Shown one piece after another: positions 25,967 through 33,400 of a stretch of 64,000 nucleotides of DNA. Under the pieces are notes generated by a model. It did no database searches. It was not told where the DNA came from and worked only from the letters and a program-made list of their open reading frames with translations. The DNA is from Chthoniobacter flavus (GTDB lineage Bacteria > Verrucomicrobiota > Verrucomicrobiia > Chthoniobacterales > Chthoniobacteraceae): positions 1 through 64,000 of the forward strand of contig CAMAUX010000027.1 in the NCBI GenBank assembly GCA_945861435.1, written 5' to 3'. Numbering within the stretch: position 1 is the first letter of the stretch; each line of letters begins with the position of its first letter. Made by a program: the position numbers and the translations under genes.

Positions 25967-28291
25967 ATGCATCCTCCTGCGCTCTGTCTCGCTGCAGCAC
26001 TCGCCCTTGCAGCACTCCAGTCCCCTGCAGCGCACGCTGCCGAATCGCCGAAGGAAACCAAGGTGTCGGCAACGACCGGCACTGCGTCCGCACCGGCTGG
26101 AAATCCAGGCCCAGCCGAGCCGGCCGGTTCGGCGGTGTATTACCTTAACCAGTTCGGGAAGATCAAAACGCCCCAAGGCGCCCAAGCCGCCTTCGAGGCT
26201 GCTTCGGAAGCGATCCAGAACGGCGGCGGTGGTCTCCTCATTATTCCCAACGACACGGTGGCGGGATGGGTTCCGAAAAACCAAGGGCAGCATGAGTTGC
26301 GCATTCCGCCGGCACCCGCGCCCGCGAAGACGTGGAGGGAGGGGCCCGGAATGATGGTCTTTGATCCGCGCGGGAAGCAGCCCACGTTTCACCCGGCGCC
26401 GATCACCGGATTAAACATCCGCCGAGTGCTGGATCTGCCGGAGGGCGAGAGTCTGCCGCATTGGAATTACAATCCGATGCTCAACTTCGAGAACGTCATC
26501 GCGCGCGGTTCGACGAGTTACCACGACTGGCTGCAGGAGGATGTGGAGCCCGGCGAGAACGCGCGGTTTTATGTGGCGACGATCCGGGGGCTGTTTCCGG
26601 GGATGTTCATCAACGCCAATGCGTGGAGCACGGTGGAGCGGCTGTATGTGAAGTCGCTGGGGTACGACCGGGAGAAGCGCGCATGGTACTTGGTTGCGGA
26701 GACGACCAAGCCTTTTAAGAAGGGCATCCTGCTCTCGAACAAGAACCACGTGAACATCCTGAAGATGGAGACGTCGTCGCATAACGAGAATCAGACGTTC
26801 GACATCCATCTGCTTCGCAAGAATTACTCGCAGGGCGACAATTACCTGCTCGATGCGCGGTTCCGCTACATGGGGGATGTGCATTCCACCGCGGGCGATG
26901 AGAACGGCGTCATTTACGCCGCCTTCATCCAAGCCGAACTCAACGCATTCAAGAGCACCGTGGACAAGTGGACTCCGGAGACGGGTGAACTCGTCTTCAA
27001 GGGCGGGGCCAATGCCGCGACCCTCGGCTCGGGCCGGCCCCTTCTCAACATGAACCCCAAGAAGTGGGTGACAGCTGGAGACGCTTACATCGTGCGTCCC
27101 GCGCAGTCCGAGACGGACCCGCTCAATGAGCCCGCCCAATCGGTCTTTGAGGGGAAGCGTTACCCTTCCACATCGGGGCCGAATCATCTGGGGATTACTG
27201 GCATTCATGTGGGCGGTCTGATCCGTCTTTCGAAGGAGGCGCCAGTGTCCGCCGAGTGCGTCGGACGGTATTTTGCGGTCGATCAGGATGATGAGTCACC
27301 GAAGGGCACGCATGCCCGCCGCTGGTATCTGATCCATGATGTCAAAACGAACCCTGACGGCACGAAGGATATCGAGATCGTGCGGCACTGGTGGGGGGCG
27401 AAACCCGCATCCTCACCCACCCTCTACAATCCTGCGAATTACTCGTTCGACGGCAATCTGCGGCCGCTCAAGTACGCGATTGTTCCTGGAGTGAATGTGT
27501 ATGAGGTTTCCAAAGCCCTGCCCGGACCGGGATCCAAGCCTGTGCTGATGCTGTCGCCCTCGCCTTTTGCGGGAAGTGCGGTCGACTTCGCGCCCGGGGA
27601 TCCGGTGGAGCAGGCCATCGGACCGGATCCCTTCCATCCCCAGCCGTTCCGGAGTTGGACATGGGATGAAGTGCCGGGCAGTTTCCCGGCCTCCTATTTT
27701 GACGTGCGCAATCTGGGCCAGGTGCAGCGGCACTCCGTCCTCTCGGTTGGCGGTGGTTCAGGGAGTCTCGCGACGGACCAGGAGACGCGGTGGAGTCATG
27801 CGCCGGTGTTTGATCGGTGGATCGATCTGAGCGCGACGGCGCGTAATGGCATCGTTTTCAATGCGGATGTGCAAGGTGCAGCCCTCCTTTTTTTGCAGCC
27901 CCATGAGCGTGCGCAGCCGATCCAATGGGCTTACGGCGGGGAGGGCGCATCGAAGCGGGCCAGCCTCTCGGTCTCGCCGGACGAGGGAGTGCTGCGTTTT
28001 GAGGGCGGTGGTGCAGCGATCCCGGGAGGTCTCGCACAGATCAAGGGCCTCTCCGGATCCGACACCAAGGCGCGCAACTTGCGCGGATTGGGAGTGGCGG
28101 TGAGCGCGGGCGCGAAGGAGGTGGGCGTGGAGTTTCGGGAGGAGGAGGCGGATGAGAAGTATGTGATCTTTGTGGAGAGCACATGGATGACGATGCACAT
28201 GGTGTCGGAACGCACGCCGAAGGGTTTCAAGGTGCGGTTTTCCGAAGGTGCGCCCGCCAACGCCGCCATCCACTGGCTGCTCACGCGGTGA
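25967..28291 (+). CDS. Large secreted protein, possible pectate-lyase-like beta-helix, unknown function
   Basis: A 774-residue exported protein. A signal peptide (LCLAAALALAALQSPAAHA) precedes a Pro/Ala-rich linker. Residues ~60-100 (AFEAASEAIQNGGGGLLIIP) resemble the first turn of pectate-lyase-3-type beta-helices, where AxxxAxxxGGGxVxxPxG opens the helix. The middle has long stretches with repeated YLVAETTKPFKKGILLSNKN-like strands, and LGITGIHVGGLIRLS. The last 150 residues look like a separate beta-rich domain. I recognise no catalytic motif. The 17-bp tandem array begins directly after the stop codon. Role in extracellular polymer binding or breakdown is speculation. Confidence 0.75.
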   Translation: MHPPALCLAAALALAALQSPAAHAAESPKETKVSATTGTASAPAGNPGPAEPAGSAVYYLNQFGKIKTPQGAQAAFEAASEAIQNGGGGLLIIPNDTVAGWVPKNQGQHELRIPPAPAPAKTWREGPGMMVFDPRGKQPTFHPAPITGLNIRRVLDLPEGESLPHWNYNPMLNFENVIARGSTSYHDWLQEDVEPGENARFYVATIRGLFPGMFINANAWSTVERLYVKSLGYDREKRAWYLVAETTKPFKKGILLSNKNHVNILKMETSSHNENQTFDIHLLRKNYSQGDNYLLDARFRYMGDVHSTAGDENGVIYAAFIQAELNAFKSTVDKWTPETGELVFKGGANAATLGSGRPLLNMNPKKWVTAGDAYIVRPAQSETDPLNEPAQSVFEGKRYPSTSGPNHLGITGIHVGGLIRLSKEAPVSAECVGRYFAVDQDDESPKGTHARRWYLIHDVKTNPDGTKDIEIVRHWWGAKPASSPTLYNPANYSFDGNLRPLKYAIVPGVNVYEVSKALPGPGSKPVLMLSPSPFAGSAVDFAPGDPVEQAIGPDPFHPQPFRSWTWDEVPGSFPASYFDVRNLGQVQRHSVLSVGGGSGSLATDQETRWSHAPVFDRWIDLSATARNGIVFNADVQGAALLFLQPHERAQPIQWAYGGEGASKRASLSVSPDEGVLRFEGGGAAIPGGLAQIKGLSGSDTKARNLRGLGVAVSAGAKEVGVEFREEEADEKYVIFVESTWMTMHMVSERTPKGFKVRFSEGAPANAAIHWLLTR

Positions 28292-28304
28292 GCCTCGCGA
28301 CGCG

Positions 28305-28525
28305 CGTCCGCGCACAGCGCCCGTCCGCGCACAACGCCCGTCCGCGCACAGCGCCCGTCCGCGCACAGCGCCCGTCCGCGCACAACGCCCGTCTGCGCAC
28401 AACGCCCGTCCGCGCACAACGCCCGTCCGCGTACAACGCCCGTCCGCGTACAACGCCCGTCCACGCACAACGCTCCTCCACGCACAACGCTCCTCCACGC
28501 ACAACGCCGCTCCACGCACAGCGTG
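28305..28525. repeat. 17-bp tandem array (CGTCCGCGCACARCGCC)
   Basis: Thirteen contiguous 17-base units begin 13 bases after the upstream stop codon. The left units are CGTCCGCGCACA(G/A)CGCC; the right units decay to CGTCCACGCACAACGCT and CCTCCACGCACAACGCT. There are no unique spacers, so it is not a CRISPR array. Because 17 is not a multiple of three, it is open by chance in several frames. Confidence 0.95.
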
Positions 28526-28537
28526 GTAGGCTGCCGC

Positions 28538-28650
28538 CGTGCCGGAGGCACGAGAGCCATTAGCCGGCGGTGGACGTAGTCCGCAAAGCGGACGCAGGGA
28601 ACCGCCGGTTTCAGAAAAAACACGCGGGGCGCCCCGGCAGAGGGCGCGAG
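28538..28650 (-). repeat. Structured dispersed repeat, copy c (3' part only)
   Basis: On the minus strand this has hairpin 1 (GCGCCCTCTGCCGGGGCGC), CGGTTCCCTGC, hairpin 2 (GTCCGCTTTGCGGAC), a CGTCCACCGCCGG block and hairpin 3 (CGTGCCTCCGGCACG). Hairpins 2 and 3 carry A-T to G-C pair exchanges relative to copies d and e. Its 5' side is interrupted by the 9-bp array. Confidence 0.8.
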
Positions 28651-28671
28651 AGGCGAGGTGAATACGGGGGA

Positions 28672-28726
28672 CTACATGGACTACATGGACTACATGGACG
28701 GGATGGACGGGATGGACGGGATGGAC
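28672..28726. repeat. 9-bp tandem array (CTACATGGA then GGGATGGAC)
   Basis: Three CTACATGGA units are followed by three GGGATGGAC units in the same nine-base register. It joins copy c and copy d of the dispersed repeat. Confidence 0.9.
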
Positions 28727-28732
28727 GGGTGG

Positions 28733-28956
28733 GAATGGCACATAGGCGGGGCTTCGCCGTGGTGTTTGAGGGGGCCGACGCCGGCAGGCAGACGGCTGCA
28801 AACAGTGGAGCCGATGAGGACAAGCGAGGTTTCCTCTATACTCCTCCTTCTCGCGCCCCAGACCGGGGCGCGTCGTGTGGGGAAACGGGTTCCGGTGGTT
28901 CCCGCAATCCGCTTTGCGGATTGTGTTCACCGACCGGCTTTCATGCCTCCGGCATG
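28733..28956 (+). repeat. Structured dispersed repeat, copy d (full length)
   Basis: The order is GAATGGCACATAG, GGGGCTTCGCCGTGG, GGCTGCAAACAGTGGAGCC, hairpin 1 (GCGCCCCAGACCGGGGCGC), GTGGGGAAACGGGTTCC, hairpin 2 (ATCCGCTTTGCGGAT), TTCACCGACCGG and hairpin 3 (CATGCCTCCGGCATG). From 28751 the match to copy e is nearly perfect and extends 3' to about 29018. Confidence 0.9.
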
Positions 28957-29108
28957 CAGACGGTGAGAGCGACTGTTTCGTGGCCGAGCTATCCCATCGA
29001 GGCATGGCAGATGCCCTTACTATTGAGGATCGCGAAATAGGGTGACCCGCTCCGCGCCCAGAGAATGAGCCTTCCGGATGTCATTGGGGAGCCGATAGGG
29101 ACAGGCGA

Positions 29109-29334
29109 GAATGGCACTTAGATAAGGGGCTTCGTCGTGGTATTTGAGGGGGCCGACGCCGGCAGGCAGACGGCTGCAAACAGTGGAGCCGATGAGGACA
29201 AGCGAGGTTTCCTCTATACTCCTCCTTCTCGCGCCCCAGACCGGGGCGCGTCGCGTGGGGAAACGGGTTCCGGTGGTTCCCGCAATCCGCTTTGCGGATT
29301 GTGTTCACCGACCGGCTTTCATGCCTCCGGCATG
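29109..29334 (+). repeat. Structured dispersed repeat, copy e (full length)
   Basis: Same layout as copy d at a constant offset of 378 bp, so the 268-bp block at 29129-29396 is a direct duplicate of 28751-29018 with no indels. It is preceded by GCCGATAGGGACAGGC, the reverse complement of the module that ends repeats R1 and R2 in the 7-8 kb desert. Confidence 0.9.
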
Positions 29335-29788
29335 CGGACGGAGAGAGCGACTGTTTCGTGGCCGGGCTACCGCATCGAGGCATGGCAGATGTCCTTAACC
29401 TAAAAACGGCGATGGGACGAGGCGTTGAAACGGAAGCCTTTCAAAGGCAGGAAATTCGCATTGCTCCGCAATGAACTGATCGGGTGAGAATACACTCCGT
29501 TGTAAAAAGCTGCGTTTGAACGCACGCCCCCGTTTTCGGGAATTCCATTCACGTTTTCAGGCTTCACTCAGTGCCATTCGGCACAGGCAAGGTTTCCTCG
29601 CGTCATCCGCCGTCTTTCTCGTGCCCCCTGTCGGCGGTGTACGCGGGGCCGGATACGGCGGGTGGTGGGGGTGGATGCACGTGAGCGCCGCGTTTTGGAG
29701 CGCGCGAAATGCGTGCTTCGAATGGGCGGGCGATATTGGCTGAACGCGTGGAAACCGAAGGCCCGGGCCCTTGTTGGGGCTAGTGGGG

Positions 29789-30349
29789 CTAGCGGTTTTT
29801 GTTCAGGAGTTCGCGGACGTCCTCGATGGTCTTGAGTTCGCGGAAGTCGTTGTTCGAGCGTGGAAGGCGGAGTTGGTCGACCTCGACGCGGAGTTTGTCG
29901 TTCTCCTTGCCTAGGAAGGTGCGCTGGCCGTCTGGGAGCGGGCGTGTGGGGGCCTGCTTTTCGGCTTCGGGGAGTGTGCGCGCGGCGAATTTGGAGGTGG
30001 GGACTTCGCGCTGGAGGTTGGGGATTTCGTTCCTTCCCTTGGTTGGGGCGTCCTTGGTCGAGAATTTGAAGTCGCCCATCCAGAAGTCCTTCCCCCCTTG
30101 GAAAGATTTGGTGTCGTAGCTCTTGCTGCGGAAGCGTTGGAGGAAGCCGAAAGTCTTGTCCGTTTGGACGGTGGAGGAACCGTTTTGGAATGTTTTCGGG
30201 TTGATGGAACCCTGCCGGAGATCGAATTGGCGGTTGGGGTCTGGCTTGAGGATTTCGCGCATGCGCGGGCTTTCGCCGTTGTCCTGAGCGCGCAACTGGG
30301 CGCAGAGGGCGATGCAAAGCAGGAGGAAGACTGGGAGGGGGCGGCGCAC
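29789..30349 (-). CDS. Small exported protein of unknown function
   Basis: A protein of about 186 residues with a signal peptide (RRPLPVFLLLCIALCAQLRAQ). The mature part is polar and charged: RQFDLRQGSINPKTFQNGSS, SKSYDTKSFQGGKDFWMGDF and RTFLGKENDKLRVEVDQL, ending KTIEDVRELLNKNR. I recognise no family. The GTG at 30349 is the best start because it begins the signal peptide; a TTG about 14 codons upstream is an alternative. It starts 64 bases downstream of the giant TPR gene on the same strand and may be its operon partner. Confidence 0.7.
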   Translation of the reverse strand: MRRPLPVFLLLCIALCAQLRAQDNGESPRMREILKPDPNRQFDLRQGSINPKTFQNGSSTVQTDKTFGFLQRFRSKSYDTKSFQGGKDFWMGDFKFSTKDAPTKGRNEIPNLQREVPTSKFAARTLPEAEKQAPTRPLPDGQRTFLGKENDKLRVEVDQLRLPRSNNDFRELKTIEDVRELLNKNR

Positions 30350-30413
30350 AGTGCTGTTCGAGCCAATGCCACAACGGGTGTTGTTGGGCAAGACTGAACG
30401 CTCAGCCGAACGC

Positions 30414-33400
30414 TCAGCGAGCGGGGGGAAGGGGGCCGATGGTGGTGGCGGGTGCCGCTTCCCGGGCGAGTCTGCGGACGGTTTCCAGAAGCTTGGGTGG
30501 GAGCCAGAAGGGGGCGAGTTCGTGGTCGAGGTTTTCCGGGCGGGCGAGTTTGCCGGCTTCGGCGAGGGTGGCGACGAGTTCCTCGCAGGCTTGGTTTGCG
30601 GGGTTGCGGAAGGCGACGCGAAGGACCTTGATGGCGCGACCGAACTCGCGGTGCTGGCGCAGGAAGCGTGCGTAGTCGAGGTAGGTTTGGAAGCGTTTTG
30701 CGGCCGGGTCGACGGCGAGTGCGGTTTCAAAGAGCGAGCGGGCGGAGGTGTCGGCGCCCAATTCTGCGAGGAGCGGGGCGACGAGGGCGGCGATTTCCGG
30801 GTTGATGACGCTTTGGAGGCCGAGTGCTTCGAGGGTGGTGATGGCTTCCGCTGTGCGGCCCGCTCTGCGGAGAGCCTGTGCGAGGGCGAGCACGGGGGCG
30901 GAGTCTGCGGGGTTGATCCGGGCGAGTGTGGCGCGGGCCTTGAGTTGTTCATCCGGGTGGTCTGCGAGGAGTTGGATGAGACGGTCGAGGAGCGGGAGGG
31001 AGAGGTCGTCGCGTGCGGTGAGCTTTGCGCAAAGGGAATGGATGGAGGGTTGGTCCTTGTCGGCGAGTGCCGCCTCGAGAAGTGCGAAGCCCGCGGCTGG
31101 TGTTCCCTGGCCGTCCTCCCATTCTGCGCGCCATTGCTGGCGGAACTTTTCGGGTGAACCGAGGCGCGAAGCCTGACGGCTTTGGAACTGGAAGTAGTTT
31201 TCGAGGAGATCGGGATCGTCGCCGGCCATGCGCCGCAGGATGCGCCATTCGCGGGTGATGAGGTCCGGGTCCGTGGTGGGTTCGAGGAGTTCGAGAAAGC
31301 GGAGTTGGAGAGGGAAGGCGCTGCGGGGTTCGGGGTGGCGGGAGAGGATGTTGCGAAGGAGGACGCGGGCGGCGGAATCGGCGCCCTGGCGTGCGAGTTC
31401 TGCGGCGGCGGGGCTGGCGGCTGCGATCTGGGCGGCGAGAGGGAGGCGATCGAGGAGGGCGGCGGCTTCTTCCCGCTGGGTGTTTTGGAAGTAGAGTTCG
31501 ACGAGTTTGGTCTCGGAGTCCGGGTTGGCGGAGCGTTCCAAGAGTGCGATGGCATCGTCGAAGCGGCTTTGGGATTGGAGAAGGTTGGCAAGGGAAACGC
31601 GTGCGGCGCCGTTGGAGGGTTCGGCGACGAGGACGCGCCAGTAGAGGGTTTCCGCGTCTGCTGCCCTGTTCTGGCGCTGGTGAAGGAGGGCGAGGCGGAG
31701 GAGGAGGCGGGAATCGCGAGGGGCGTTTGCGAGTGTGGCGTTGAGGGCGGCTTCGCAGCTTTTGAGTTCGCCGCGTTCCTCGAGGACGTCGGCGAGGTGG
31801 AGCATGAGTTCGCGACTGGCGGGATCCCTGCCCGCGTGTCGGCCGTCGGCGGTGCATTTGTGGAGGATGTCCTCGAGTGTGGTGAAGTCCTGGGCCGTGC
31901 GGCAGGCGTTGATGAGGTTGCGCAGGGCGTGGGTGTTTTCGGGTTCCTGCTCCCACTGGCGGCGGTAGATGGCGATGGCGGCGCGGTGGCCGCCTCTGGA
32001 CTCGAGGGCTTCTGCGAGTGGGAGGAGGGATTCGCCGCCGCTCTGGCGCGCATAATCGCGGAGGATGGGTTCGGTTTCGCCTGGGGTGGCGCGGAGGATC
32101 TTCATGGTGGCGAGGGCCGTGCGGACCTCGAAGATACGTGCGCGGAGGGATTCGCCCTGTTCGGCCTGTTGGAGGGTGAGGAGGGCGGGATCGCGGAGGG
32201 CGTTTTCCCAGAGGAAGATGGCGAGCGGGTCGAGGCCCCATTGCTGGAGCTGGAGGCCTGCGGCGACGAGGAAGTTCCAGTGGCGGGTGGAGGCGTTGCC
32301 GGGTTCGCCATCGCCGAGGGAGATGACGGCGCGCATTTCGAGAATGCGGAGCAGTTCGGTGCGAGCGAGTGCGTCGGCTTCTGGAGTGCCTTCGCAGGCG
32401 TGGAGGACGACGGAGCAGAGGGTTTGGTGGAGGAGGTGGTCGGAGGATGTGGAGTCGTGGAGGAAGTCCGAGGCGAAGCGTGCGCGCAGTTTTGGCGGGC
32501 AGAGGAGGTAGCGTTCGCGGAGGGCTTGGTAGACGGGGGCGTCGAGGGAATCGTCTGGGGTGAGGGCGGCTTGGTTGAGGAGGCGCAGGGCGGGATCGAG
32601 TTCGCCGAGGATGAGGTGCCAGTGTGCGAGTTCGAGGAGGTAGGCTGGTCTCTGGCCGGAGAACTGTTTGAGGGCGCGTTCGCCCAGTTGCGTGGCGGTG
32701 CGCAGCTGGCGGTTTTGGGTGAGTGCGGCGGCGGCTTGCCAGAGGCGGAAGCTGCCGTTGAAAAGCTGGTCGAGGAGGGCGGGGTCGATGCGACCGTTGG
32801 TGGTCTGGAGGTGTTCGCCGAGGGCGACGAAGAGGGAGTCGCGTTCGAGGACTGAGCGTTCGGGGGCCTGCATCCAGCTGGCGAGTCTTGCGTACTGGCC
32901 GCCGTTGAGGGCGAACCAGATGAAGGCCTGGCGTGCGGGTGCGGCGTCGTCGTTGCGTTGTGCGAGTTGCTCGAGGGCGTCGAGTAGTGCGTCGGTGGCG
33001 CCTGCGTGATGGAGAGCCCAGAGCGTTTCGCTGGGTTGATCGGCAAGCGTGTTCTTCCAGCGTGCGACCCATGCGGCGAGGGTTTCCGGGTCGCCCTTGG
33101 CGAGCGTGAGGGTGGCGAGGCTGCGGAGGGCGCCGAGGCGCAGTTCGGAGTCGGTGCCGCCGGCGGGTACGGGGTCTGTCCAGAAGGTGCGCAGGGCGCG
33201 GAGGGCTTCGTTGCTGGGTTGTGCGCCACGGAGGCGGACTGCGTTGAGATAGGCGTTCTGGACTCTGCCGGGCTGGGTGTTTTTGCGGGCGGGGAAGTGG
33301 ATGGGGGATCCCGGGCGTTCCGGGGCGGATGCGGCGAGGAGTTGTTCGAGGCAGCTGCGGGCTTCGTCGAGGTGGTCGAAATCGACGGCGAGTTCGGCGC

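Larger units (their letters stand above)
28292..29788. other. 1.5-kb repeat-rich gene-free stretch
   Basis: This interval contains a 17-bp tandem array, a 9-bp array, one partial and two full copies of the structured ~225-bp repeat, and a solitary 5' module of that element near 29562-29581. From about 29400 to 29788 I see no gene, only reduced GC content and the promoterless 3' side of the next minus-strand gene. Confidence 0.85.

Noticed and set aside
28305-28525. Possible CRISPR array
   Set aside because: The 17-bp units are directly contiguous with no spacers, there are no cas genes, and the unit is too short for a CRISPR repeat.
28672-28726. Coding for a DYMDGM-type repeat peptide
   Set aside because: The 9-bp units translate in all frames without a stop, but there is no ribosome site, and the sequence lies between two copies of a non-coding repeat.
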